Source: Dioscorea cayenensis subsp. rotundata
Taxonomy: Eukaryota; Streptophyta; Magnoliopsida; Dioscoreales; Dioscoreaceae
DNA: 64,000 nt
Assembly (NCBI RefSeq): GCF_009730915.1
Contig: NC_052489.1
Span: 30,931,916 to 30,995,915 of the forward strand
Reading direction: 5' to 3'
Part shown: positions 18,284 through 30,463 of the stretch, piece after piece
How positions within the stretch are numbered: position 1 is the first letter of the stretch
Layout of the letters: every line of letters starts with the position of its first letter
The notes under the pieces: model-generated
What the model was told of the DNA's origin: nothing
Database searches by the model: none
What the model saw: only the letters and a program-made list of their open reading frames with translations
Translations under genes and position numbers: made by a program

Positions 18284-19899
18284 CTAATGCAAGGAAGCAA
18301 GAATCTCCAAGAGGGAGGCAGCAAACTTCAGCTGTGTTTCCTCATTGATTGTATAGAAGAGGGGAACATGTACAAAAAGAGACTTGATCCTTTGTTGTTC
18401 TGCGAAACGGAGAGAATGATAGTACACATAGTTACATACAAATCGACCAGCATCATCCGAACGTGCCACATCGTACCCCATTGCAGCCGAATCCTTGACA
18501 ATGTCATTCACAGGAAGAACGGTCTGCGCATCAATTACAAGGATATTGGGTGTTTCAAAATAGAGGAAGTTTAAAGAGATAGCGAGAAAAAATATAGCAA
18601 ATAAGTTATTGTTTTGCAAGTGATTCAGAAAAGCATTAATTAGTACCTTTCGAGTTTGCGAAATATCTCCGTCGGAAGGGATGATTGGGATTTTCTACAA
18701 GCAAAGAAGAAAATAGACAGGGAAACTGAGTTTATGTAGAATTCCACAGCTAGACAAGATTACATGTTTAGATCATATCCACAAACTTCATTGCTTATAA
18801 AAAAAACCTGTGGTTTCCATCCTAGTTCATCCTCACATCGAAATGTGGCTTCATTGACAGCTTGACTCTCAATGGCGAATCTTTTTGAACCACTATTTAC
18901 TCCAAAATGAAGCTGTGGTGTAACATATCAACATCAGAGTGAGAGAAAAAATATTTATATATATATATATATATGAAGCGATAAATTGTTAAATAATCAG
19001 GTCACTCGGTTTTTTGGCTAAAAGAAATATTTCATCTCGAGTGTGTTAAAGAAGATAATTTATCACACTTTTAATTCATATAAACAAAATAGGTAAACAA
19101 CATTAAAGCTCTGAAAGGTGATACAATCCACCAAACATACATACCAAGCACCTTGAATCATTAGAACTCAACATTTTTGCTTGAGTTTCTTTGAGTTGTT
19201 CTTACATGCCATATGAACGTTGCTAGTAGCCAGGATACTGAATAATCACATTATGGTTAAAAACTGCTCATATTTCTAACTTTCGCAAAAAAACACACTG
19301 ACCTTAACTCCCGTAAGTGTAGGCCGATGAATATAAATTATCAAATGCCTTCAATATTTGATAAAAGGAAAGTGGGTCTGATTACGCCCATTCCTAATCC
19401 TAAATAGAAAGTAACAACATAGGGATCCATATGTAAACATAGTATCTATTGACATACACTCAAATGACCCCTTCCTCATGATAAGAACATACATAGCCCT
19501 ATTCCAGTTTGGTCCGGTATAAAATGAACTTATAATAATCTGATGATCGAGTTGATTCCAAAGAAATCTATCACATGAACTTCACAGACACGCGTATTAT
19601 GCCAAGAACAAAGAAATAGATCAGCAACTCACCCAAATAACTTGTCTTGAACCCGAAGGTTCATTGTCTTGGCTTGTAATTGCAGCTTCAAGAATTTCAT
19701 AAAGAGTTGTAAGTGCTCCTTCTCCGGCGGTCTCAAGAACATTGCAGCTCCCAAGCACAAGGCCTTTGGGTAAACCCTTCTTCTCCATATACTCTTTCAG
19801 ATTTCGGACAATTATTTCGGTTGGGTTGTCTGAGACACCATGGAATTTCTTAAACCCGGTAACATGGACTGTCACAACTTGAGGCCCTTCTGAACCCAT
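18284..19899 (-). CDS. Pyroglutamyl-peptidase I (pyrrolidone-carboxylate peptidase, family C15)
   Basis: Cysteine peptidase that removes N-terminal pyroglutamate from peptides in the cytosol. Four coding exons: 19633-19899, 18808-18912, 18647-18694 and 18284-18523, giving 219 residues, usual for the plant enzyme. Seen: MGSEGPQVVTVHVTGFKKFHGVSDNPTE (the G-F-x-x-F/N-P start of the fold), LHFGVNSGSKRFAIESQAVNEATF, with a Glu in FAIE that could be the catalytic acid, the nucleophile Cys in AGRFVCNYVYY and the catalytic His in LFVHVPLF. The catalytic region appears complete. A leader intron probably spans about 19910-20572, with a donor (GGAAG then gtgaga on the minus strand). This gene shares an upstream region with the LYR-motif gene. 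Confidence 0.94.
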
Positions 19900-20407
19900 T
19901 TACAGATAATCTTGTGCAAACCTCAGACCTTTTGATTGTATACATCATCAACCCAAACACAAACATCCAACATTAGCAGAAATTTCAGAAAAGATTAGTC
20001 TTACAAAAGTAGAAATCAAAACAGAAAAAGAAGAACCATGTTTTAATATCACAGACAACATAAACTTATCAGAAATTCATGGAAAGATGGATCTTCAAAC
20101 ATGCAGAAATAAATAAAAAATATAAAAAATAAAGAGAAAAAAAAATGGGGGACAAGTCTATATGTTCAGATATCACAGACAACTGGAACCAAAATAATTG
20201 AGAATTGATTACAGAAACCATATTCTAATCAATGAACCATGGTTTATCCAATTTTTTCATTAAAAAAAAAAATCTGAGCATAAAACATCACTCAACAAGG
20301 ATTCACACAAAACACAGTTGAATATTTCAAGAAAGAAATTAGAAATCAAATAAGACTAGATCTTAATTTAATAATACTCAGCATCCTGCAATCACACACA
20401 CACACAC

Positions 20408-20449
<42 letters not shown>

Positions 20450-21564
20450 TTCAAATTAAAAAGAATAAAAAGAAGACAAAGAATACAGGATTGAAGAACT
20501 TCTAAGCCAAAAACCCAATTGACAATTGGAAAAAAAGCATCATAAACATAAAAGAGATCATTAAAATTCTCACCTTCCAAGAATTACTGGAAAAGGTGAA
20601 TCTTTTCCACAAGAATTAGCCTTTTGAGATGATAATTAGAAAAAAGATATCAGAAATGGGAAGGAAAATGATACATAGAGGTTGAGAAAGCATGGACACT
20701 CTCAAACAACAAGAGGATGACTAAGAAGGGTTGTAGTGGGTCCCAGTCAGAGAGCATAAGCATTGCAATATTAATTAATATTTTTATTAATAAATAAATA
20801 AATAACCTTGAAAAATCATGAGTTATATTTTTATTTCCTATTTTTTGAAATAAGAAATTTGTGGAATATTCAAATCTAATTTTGTTGAAAAGTGACAAAA
20901 ATTTGAATATATAATTAGAATAGTCGGTTAGGCTAGAATTATTATTGTTGTGTTCCATGGTTGGGTGGACCAAGATGGATCTCACATCAATAAGAATTTT
21001 AAATTTTTTTAATATATATATATATATTTGAATAATTGGAACATTTTTAATGGCTCACACCAGCCCTTTTATGCTTAAATAATTTTCTAATCATAATGCC
21101 TTGTCCTTTTATAAAAAATCATTTATTCATCACCCAAAAAATTTATTTTTTATATAAAGAAATTCCCAAAAATAATTTAGATAAGAAATATATAAAATAA
21201 AATAAAATATAGCCGATTAAGCTCGGATGGGGCACGTGTTACGCACGTGCTCTCTTCACTAGCAGGTAGAGCGGCTATATCTCGCCGGCGAGGGATCACT
21301 GTTTCTCTTCTCACGATCTCCGCCGTCGTCTTCATCGCCGCCGCCGCCTTCACCACCACCGAGATCGTGATTCCTTTCGTCCTTTCGTGGTGATTTTTCA
21401 CTACTTGATCCAATCTTTCGATTTCTATTTTTGCATTTGTTGTAGTTTCTAGTTTTGATGAGTGTAAAGATTGAACTTTTTCTTCTTTTTTTGAACTGAT
21501 TTGATGATGAATCTTTCCAATGGTGCTTTTAGTAATAGATTAGGAAAGATTGGAATTGAAGGAG
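19900..21564. promoter_or_regulatory. Divergent region: leader intron of peptidase gene and promoter of LYR-motif gene
   Basis: The left part (to about 20640) is the leader exon and intron of the peptidase gene and contains a CA-then-TA microsatellite. The middle (20700-21200) is AT-rich promoter DNA. The right part (21210-21564) is the GC-rich leader of the LYR-motif gene, with CACGTG-like text at 21233-21250. Minus-strand open frames in it are shadows. Confidence 0.45.
20395..20449. repeat. Compound (CA)n(TA)n microsatellite
   Basis: About seven CA units are followed by about nineteen TA units, inside the probable leader intron of the peptidase gene. Confidence 0.95.
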
Positions 21565-23361
21565 ATGCCTTCGCTTCAGACCGCGCTGCCCCCTGAACTC
21601 GCTGATAATGTCATTAGGGTTTGTGAATTTGCTTCCTGTTTTTGCTTTTCTCCTTCTCATATATATCATTCTTGCATGATTTGTTTGATTTGTTTGAATT
21701 TTTGATTTATTTGCAGTTATATAGGGAGTGTTTGCGAAGAGCTAAATTTATAGGGCATCAGGTATGCTTACTTTTTCTGTGTGATTAGATTGAAAATTGA
21801 TGCTTAAAGTTGGGAAAAAAAAAATTGAATTTTTTATCATTCTATTGATCTTGGAATTGTTATTTATTTATTTATTTTTGGTTTGTGGATGTAACTAGGG
21901 GTACTTCATGTTGGTTTTCTTCCTGCTTAGCTCTAAATTTTGGTTCTCATTTGCTAGAAATCATCAACTTATATTTATTGGATTGAGATAGTGAACATTA
22001 CATGGGGGTGCATTTAGTGAACTAATAGTTCTAGTGATTCTCATAAATGCATTTAGTTTTTAGAATTATTTGATATACATGCAAATGAAGAAGATGTGCC
22101 TGAACAAAGCTTGGAGTAAATGTAAATGCAAACGAAAGGAGAGGTGTGGATTCTAGACTTATGATAGAGTGTTGATATTCCAAATCAGCATTCATGGTGT
22201 GTATGTGAAACAAGGAAGGTTTTGAAAAATATTTGTTATATGGTAAAGATATTCCGGTGTGATTGATTCCTTCGTTTCACTGATTAAGAACTAATCAGAT
22301 GTGGTAACTTGGAGAATTAGTTCGTCAGCTAAGACTCGCAATGGAGTCGTATTTAGGGATCAATACACTCACAGTTTGAATTTTCCTGACAAGTATATTT
22401 TTATGTTAAGTGAAAAATCCATCTGATTATTATAGCTAAACTAGTTAAGTGAACTTTCCATCTGACACTCAATAAAAATGTATGATTATTTTGGTGTAGT
22501 TATAGAGGGTTGTATCTCTTGGCACAAAGTACTGGATTCTTGAAATTTTGTGAACATTAAAATTAAGAAACAGAAACTTTAAGCTGGATTTGTTGAGGAA
22601 CACACTTCATGTTTGTATAAAAGGTTGGGGAAGAGATAGAGGTATGCTTCAGATAGCATGGATGGTTGATGTTATCAGAAGATGGCTGTATCACATGTGA
22701 TTTTTAATTTTCCATGATTTTGATGTGGACCTGCCGAGATTTGGCATATTCATTATATTGAATGTCTGCTGTCTATGACCCATCATTCAACAATGCTGTC
22801 TATTTTGGAATTTGTCACTGCACTTGTAAATGATGTTTGCCATTGACCAATTCAGCTTGAAATTGATGTATCAGAAGAAGACACGTTAGTATGCAAAGTC
22901 TTGTTCATATTTGAAGCACATGATTATATCCTGAAAATTCAAAATTTAAACCACAGTGCTATATCATAAGCCTGAAGAATGTCATATTCATACAAAGTTT
23001 TATGTACTAGAGCCAAACATTGTTTTAATTATCTACTTTTTTGTCTGGTACATTTCTAAACAGTCATCTTTCTTTTCTTTTTTTAATTTTTTTGCAGCAA
23101 CACAACACTGCACTTGTTGTCGACATGGTGAGACAGCAATTCAAGAAACATATGCATGAAACTGATCCTGAAAAGATTCAGAAATTGAAAGATGAGTAAG
23201 TTGTCTTCTTATCTATCCCCATCTCTTGTGATATTTAATCATTTCAAATCAGTTGAGCATCTCCTATTATTGTAATATGCAGTGCTGCAAGGGGTCTTAT
23301 AAATCATATTCTCTATGAGTCAGAGAAGATGACCGGTCGCAAATTTTCCAATCCCCATTGA
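21565..23361 (+). CDS. Small LYR-motif protein, LYRM9-like
   Basis: LYR/complex1-LYR proteins are small helical mitochondrial adaptors that bind acyl-ACP and assist Fe-S or respiratory-complex assembly. Four exons: 21565-21618, 21717-21761, 23098-23195 and 23283-23361, giving 91 residues. Seen: NVIRLYRECLRRAKF with the Leu-Tyr-Arg motif at residues 19-21, then ALVVDMVRQQFKKHMHETDPEKIQKLKDDAARGLINHILYESEKMTGRKF. The spacing and DPEKIQ segment resemble LYRM9 and the Arabidopsis protein At3g19508. The exact client is unknown. Intron 2 is long (1,336 bases). Too short for detection by a simple open-frame scan; it was pieced together from splice sites with matching phase. Confidence 0.85.
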
Positions 23362-24210
23362 TTATGAAATTGTATCAAGCTACTACTTTGGAATGTGAAT
23401 TGGATGTCACCTATCCTCTTTCCAGAATCACCTTTTGTTGTGGTGGTTTGGTTCTGGTAAACCATTTGGTTGCAATGTTATTTTTAGCTCCAATGTTCTG
23501 TTTGTGCACATGTTGATCGCTGTTGTTTGTTGCAGTCAATCTTGAGACGTAATAAATATGAACATGGTAATAAGCACATAAAATTTACATGAGAAATCAT
23601 GAGGAAAAACCCTTTTGAAATTATGGGTAAAATTATTTTTGCTGAAATAAAACCACAGTGCATCTCTGTTGGTATTGTTGGGCAAAATTAAAAATATGTC
23701 ATGATTATTCTTGATGCGAGATCGGCGTGTAGACTTTATTAATTTGAAGACTTTTATTGAAAAATAAAAATAAAATATCTTGAAGGCCAAAAGATTTCAA
23801 CTTTTGATTCTGAACATCTTTATTGTTTTAATTGATAGTCTGTCTTAAGAAAATGATTAGAACTTTATGGATTGCTGCGCATAATAGTTGATTAACTTCA
23901 TTATCTTGCAATATAAATATAACACAAGAAAAAAAAAAATGAATAGTACTCTTCATGTATGACTAACAAGGAAGATTAGATTGTAGACATTAGAAAATCA
24001 AACAATGCTTGCCCTTTTTAGTAATGTTTCTTCAGAAAACCTGTTACTGACAGCCTATGGAGGATGTTCAAGCTCTATTCAGCAGAGAAATAGTGAAATG
24101 TAATTTCCAAACTGATACTTAGCATTCACTGCATTTTCATGACCAATTCTTTAATAGCTTAGATATTCAAGATTTGATTGATGGTTTTAGATGTTCCTCT
24201 ATTTCAGTAG
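23362..24210. other. Convergent 3' region between LYR-motif and UBA-protein genes
   Basis: An AT-rich stretch of about 850 bases between facing stop codons. I searched it for the methyltransferase exons expected of a full DRM gene on the minus strand and saw none. Confidence 0.5.
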
Positions 24211-26586
24211 TTAAATTCTCGGCATGTTTCCGTCTTGCTGACTGACACTGCTACATCGACTTGTTAGCAGATCCTGCAAACACAGAGTGTATATGCATAT
24301 GTCCATGAATCAAATAATAAGATTGATATTCATGTTCCAGCACCTACTATTGCTATATGCTGCATCTGCATGAAATGAAATGTTCAAGGTGATAATGTTC
24401 CATGTTTGTCGACATAAAGGGTATTTAGATGTAATAGTCGAATTAATTCACTGAAAGGAGTTATAGCCAAGAAAAAGACAGGCTTACCTCCTCTCCAGTT
24501 CCAGAGGCAATTCGGTTCGCAAATATTGAATCAGCAAGCTCCCAGATGGGAACCTCTGGACCTGAAAATAAGGCACAGAATATTCTATTACCACAACAGT
24601 GTACAGCTTCTGTAGTTGATGCTAGTGAACACTATAAAACTTAAACAACTGCAGTTGATGAAAGCAGTAACCAGTAACACATCTTCTAATGGCTTGTTTG
24701 GCACTACTGTAACTCTTTATCCCATTTTTATTAACTTTATATATCTATACTGTCTGCCTCTAAACAAGAAAGAGTCCCTGCACTGGATCTTAATCACTGT
24801 TAAGATCTATATATTTCTTGAAACCGTGCTCAATTCGATTTGGCATCCATGATCAAGCAATGATTAAAAGAATTCACTAACAAGAGTTTTGTACGTAGGG
24901 CCAAAGCTTATTTCAAAGGATGCTGGCTTGACTTCTCTTATGATGTCCGATTGGTCAGATGTAATGCAGGTGTAATGAATTTGCAGCAGATAAAAAAGCT
25001 AATTGCCAATGCATGGGGGAGAAATCTACTTGCCCAGATTATCAATTGCTGAAAAGATTTCATCCTCTGAGAAACCCATATCAAGTAGGCTGGCAGTCTT
25101 GTCCATTTTTCCCAGCAATGTCTCCTCAGTGTTTCCCTAGACAATTTAGTGGCTGATTAGAATTTAACACAATTTGAACCTCCTTGATGTTATTTGAGCT
25201 AAAAATAAAAACATAGAATGAATTCAGAATGACACATGGTTCAAATGTAATGCAATTGTCTCTTTAGTATTTCCCTGGAATATTTAATAATTGATTAATT
25301 AACACAGTTCGAACCTTCTTGATATTATTCGATAAAAAGATAAAACGATGAATGAAATGCTGTGCACAACCATGCAAAATGGTTATGTAATGCCAGCACA
25401 AAGGGTGGGTGAAAGTTGAACATACAACAAAACATTTGTTTTAGCATTTCTCTTATTGAATCAGAAGCAACAATGCAAAAAAGAAAGAAAAGAAAAGAAA
25501 AACAACATCGAACCTCATTCTTTTTATCTTTAGAACCATTTGAACCAGTTATATCCTTTTCAATTGAGCTCCTTGCTGTTAAAGAAAGGATGAAATCAAC
25601 AAGCTCTGTCAGAGGAGCACCTTCCCCTGAAAGGCAACAAAATTCAATGATAAAGAGTAAGCTTCATCATCCAACAGCTATTCAAACCTAGATTAACATG
25701 CATATGATTGTCTATCTTAACCTCAAATCTCAATCAAAATTTGCACATAACGCCATCTTCATATCCTTGACTTTGGCAAACAAACAAGAAAATATTATCC
25801 TTGCGGTGATTCAAAAGTGTTATGTCATTAATTATTCATTTAAGCATTACATGAATCATGATCAAATGCTTGTAAACTTAGCTTTTCATGGCAATCTACT
25901 TATCTGAGCTGCATATACACATACGCTAGCCATGGATCAAAATTGGCTTCTGCAGCAATAAAGACTTATGGATTATGAATATCAATAAGGAATTGCCTCG
26001 CAAAAGGAAATCATTCATATATATGAAAGATGAGTCTTCCTTAGTCTCTTGTAGCTCTCCAGAAGATTGCCTTTTCCTTTTAAAAGTTGAAAGCAGTACA
26101 AAGATATGCCAATAAAATTATCTAATTCCTCTGGTACAACAATAACTATATTAAGTTTTATGAAAAATCTGAAAGTTGCATGAACATTTAAGGAACTATC
26201 AGCATACCTCATGTCTCTCCATAAGAAGAGTAATAAATTTTAAGCAATATTTAGAAACTTCAAAATAATAATAAATATAGTGATAGCTATCTGTCATTTA
26301 AGTAACACCAAAACAGGAAAAGAAAATACATAAGCAGAAAACTTAAGCACTGGGAAACACGCCATACCAAGCTTATTTATGGCCAAATCAACTAGTTCAT
26401 CTTGGAACTCCATTGCCAGTAAAAGAAGCCTCTTGTCTGGAGCAGCGTTTGAAGATTCATTAAGGACCTGTGTGACATACATGAAACACTGGGTAACGCA
26501 GTAGTGCAAAAGAGAAGAAAAAAGGCAATTAATTCAAAGAAAAGAGGCTGATGCATTTACATATCAATCCCTAAACACTCACACAC

Positions 26587-26619
<33 letters not shown>

Positions 26620-28938
26620 AATAACATGATACAGACATTTTCATTATCATTAGACATACAAATAGTCAGGACAGTGTAACTTGAATAAGAGGACACAAGC
26701 ATACCAACAAAATAGCGGTTTGTTAGTAGTAGTCTCCTTTGATTGCTGATAATTCTACATGCAAGTCAATACAGGATCTGAGAACACATAGTATCACCTC
26801 ATTTTCTTGATTACAGTCCATATCAGACTTGAGCTTTGAATTACTTTCCTCTGACACAGATATAAGGATATCTGGCGATTCTGAACCTTCAAAAATTGAC
26901 TTCTGTTGAGCCTGAGTTATTGCATACATAATAAATAATTACGTGAACATTTTTTTTTTTCTAACCAGAATAAATTGATGCCCATCATCATTTAAAAAAA
27001 AAAGAGCAATTGGAAAAGAAGACACAAAGCAAAACATGCAATTTCTTAGTCCCAAATAGTCTTTCACATGACCCACCATAAATACATTAATTCTACTCAA
27101 TTTTGGGCAAGTTATTTATGCTTGCTGCTAAATCCTTCACATAGTAAGGATTTGCTGATGATGGCATCAGTCTATTGACTCTGTTAAAAAATGATCATTG
27201 ATTAGCAGGGCCAAATCACTTTGTGGAGGTAGGCATCAAGTTTTTGCGGTGGTTGAACAATATACCCTCAGCAGCCCATCAAGTGATTGAAAGGCCTAAC
27301 CTTAGACACTGATGAACAGCTTGGAGCATGATCTCATTCCATAGTATGGCAGTAACATAAATAGATTATGTTGTTACTTTTGCATAGGTTCTCCATTTTA
27401 TCTCTTCAAGATTTTGGGAATAATAAGACATGTTTCTATCACCATGATGGCTTCTAACAATATCTGTCTCTACACTAAATATGATATAGCTTCACATTTG
27501 GGTCGTTGAAACAGCCAAATTTCAACCGCTAGCCTAAGAACACCATTAATTTTTTTGGTGGTAAACTGTGCGAATTAATTGCAAGGCCAAGCCATGCAGA
27601 CCATGTAGTAGAAGCCAAAGTACCTAAACGGACCAATTCTGACTGGTGGATCACAGCCCCTGAATGGTTAAACAATTTAGCCTTCTTAAAATTTTAACAA
27701 TTTTAACTTATTATACTTGAATAAACCAAAATTGATAGAAGGGCAGAAGAAGGGCAGCAGAACATCTGCAAAATGATTAATAATCTGGTGGGCCGATAAA
27801 TATTTAGTTTTATCCAATTCTGAAAGCAGAAAATATATGCCTCAGTATAATGAACAAATTCCTAAACAATCTCCATGAGAAAGTTTTGCACGCTAAAAAT
27901 ATGAAAGAGATGATATCTACCTCTGTATGCCTTGGAGGCTCATAAGATGGCTTTACAGTCACATGCCTGCCAGATACTTCAACTTTGACCTATCCAGCAG
28001 AGAAAATATGATACAAGTGCAAATATGTATATCCAGATATAGAGATTTGCGTTTAACAAGAAATAATACCATGTTAGCATTAATGAATGACCATGAATTT
28101 GTCCAAGTTAATAAGGATTTTTCAAAGTAATCAGCAAAATTTACAACTTGCAAGTAAGTTGTATTAGAGCAGGATCTAATAAACCAATCCTATTAATAGC
28201 AGCTAGTTATCAAAGACTACAGCCATTTTAGACACCTGGTCAGTCCAGAATAAGGTCCAGGTCTAAGAACTTTCAAGAGGATGACCTACTATACTATGGG
28301 CTACATCAAGAGTATTTTACCTTTGCATGAACATCCTGATTAAATTAAAAGGTTTTATCTTATTTCTCATAGTATAAAGACAATAAACATGAAAATACCA
28401 TTCATAGAAGCATATATGCAAATAGTCAAAAACCTCAGCATTCAAACATGCCAAGAGTCCTTAAACCAATGGCGCTGTAAACAAGAACAAGCTTATATGG
28501 ATCTCTGTCAGATGTTGCCAAAGGGGGTGGTGTGCCAATCTTTTTTTTTTATTAGCTAACTAAACAATCTGAATTATAACTATTAGTAAAAAACCAGTTG
28601 CAAGAACATATTTACTGCAGGAGAAACAATCAAAATTCTGGACACATCTCCCAAAAAACTTTTTCAGCAGGAGAACCAATCAAGACTCTGAGCAAGGCTC
28701 CAATCAAGAAATGATACATTTGAACTTTGAAAGCAAATAAAAATGTACCCTTTTTGCAGGCACTATTCTGGTCGAAGTCCACACATCTGAATCCTGCTCT
28801 ATAATCTCAACGTCAGAAGAACTACTTTCCTCTACTTCAATAATAGCCTATAACATCAGAACAACGATTGTGTAAATGAGAAATTGCAAATGCTAATCAC
28901 TTCAGTAAACATTGAGCAGTGAGTTCATAACGTACCAT
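24211..28938 (-). CDS. Two-UBA-domain protein related to the N terminus of DRM methyltransferases; no methyltransferase domain
   Basis: Nine coding exons: 28936-28938 (only the ATG), 28749-28847, 27921-27989, 26798-26911, 26368-26467, 25514-25626, 25034-25136, 24488-24561 and 24211-24273, giving 245 residues with every phase closing. Residues 105-150 (LLLLAMEFQDELVDLAINKLG, EGAPLTELVDFI) and 175-218 (TASLLDMGFSEDEIFSAIDNLG, PEVPIWELADSI) are two UBA domains of the kind seen in plant DRM de novo DNA methyltransferases. The N terminus carries IIEVEESSSSD, VEIIEQDSD and DILISVSEES, which look like SUMO-interaction motifs (hydrophobic core next to Ser/acidic run). No catalytic methyltransferase exons follow before the stop. 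Function is not established; binding of ubiquitin and SUMO is an inference. The frame stays open upstream of the ATG within the second leader exon, so an alternative start cannot be excluded. The intron at 24562-25033 appears to use a GC donor. Confidence 0.75.
24562..25033 (-). other. Probable GC-AG intron
   Basis: The donor reads CTGG then gcaagt, the classic form of a GC donor, and the acceptor is ttttcag. Only this donor joins the two halves of the second UBA domain in frame; the GT four bases further on would shift it. Confidence 0.65.
26591..26617. repeat. (AG)n microsatellite
   Basis: An AG run of about thirteen units inside an intron of the UBA-protein gene. Confidence 0.9.
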
Positions 28939-30463
28939 TTTAGAATAGCGATTTACTAAATATCTGCTTAAAGGGCAGGAACCATATCAAATTATGAACC
29001 AAATCAAGAAGGCTGCAGTCCTGCAGACTTAAGAATAAGTCCAATTACCAACAAATTTGTCCAAATTTTTAGTGAAGAAAATATGAACATGCTTCACAAT
29101 GAACATTCGGTATTCAATTCCAATACCCGATTGGGTTCCTTCAAAGTAGTTTCTCTATATTTCTAAAAAATAAATAAACAAAATAAAACAGAATGATCAT
29201 TGATGTAAGGTAAACGGAACGGAACTCAAATGAGAAAAATAGAGAGCAGAGGAGGGAAAAAACCAGTAAATCAGAAAAAAAAAAAAACCATCAAGAACAA
29301 ATTAAGAAGGCACAACAAAAGTTAGAAAAACCAAACCCTGGTATTTAACTGAAAGGAAAGCATCATAAAAGAAAGGAAACAAGTGAAGTTTCAAAAAAGC
29401 TACTTCAGATCAGAATATCAGGCAAGATCACCAGAACCGTATACCATGTTCACAAATCAAAACAAGAAACCCCAATAGGAACCAAACAAGAATCCAGATG
29501 AACCTCAAAACACAAAATGCAAGGAATGGAAGTGGATCGAACTCCCAGGAGTCACAGACAGATGACGTAAAGAAGCATCCATAAACCTACGTCGGCAGTG
29601 AGACGGGAGAAAGAGCTTCGCCGGCCGCAGCTGGGAACCTCAGCCTCAGTGAAGAGGAACGAGGGGTTGACGATGAATGGAAAGAATGTTAACGTTTCAG
29701 GTGTTTTATTATTTATATAAGTTAACAGCATAGTACCAGCTTGCCAAAAACAAAAAGGCACTTCTAAAATGACAAGAATATCCTTGCATTCATTTTGAAT
29801 TCAGTTTTCTTGGGGTTGTTTTTGGAATTTTACAAGAAGCCCGCGTGTTCCTGGGTTCAGTGGCCGTATGTTTTGTCTTTATTAGTGGAATACTGCGCAG
29901 TAGCGAAGCCGAATCGTCCATTAAAGATTTGTTTTGTTTTCAAATTATATTAAAAATATAAAAGAAGACATATATATATTTATTGAATTATAAATAGGAA
30001 ACATAACTAATGCGTCGTTTTAACATTTGAAAGTGCATGCCTGACGATATACAATGCAAAAACGCACAGTAGAAAATACCAAAATAGGGAGAGTTTTGAA
30101 AATTGCACACTGTAATCAGCCTCCGCATTAACTTCTATTGTTTTCACAAAGATATCAAGAGATTACAACCTGTGAATCTTAAATACAAATTTTAAGACCA
30201 ACAAAAAAATACACCCAACACCACTAACATTGAAAAAACAAAAAAATGTAAATCAAGAACTCAACAAAATAAACCTCGGTCAGAACCCGCCCCTAATGCT
30301 AACAAGAATTTCCATAACAAAGAACACAAGTACAATTATCCCCTTGGGGGATCCTCTGATAAGATACAAGTGATATGAATGATAGAATATGATAACCTCT
30401 CCTTATTTCTGGAGAGGTGCCACAATCCATCCCAGTCGAGAATTGGAATCTCACTCTTGTAAT
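28939..30463. other. UBA-protein 5' UTR/promoter and YTH gene 3' flank
   Basis: A leader exon is suggested at about 29593-29700, ending at a donor (CCGAC then gtaggt on the minus strand). A second short leader exon, about 28939-28967, follows an AAGCAG acceptor. The stretch 29720-30000 is the likely promoter, and 30010-30463 is probably the YTH gene 3' UTR. No other gene is seen. Confidence 0.45.
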
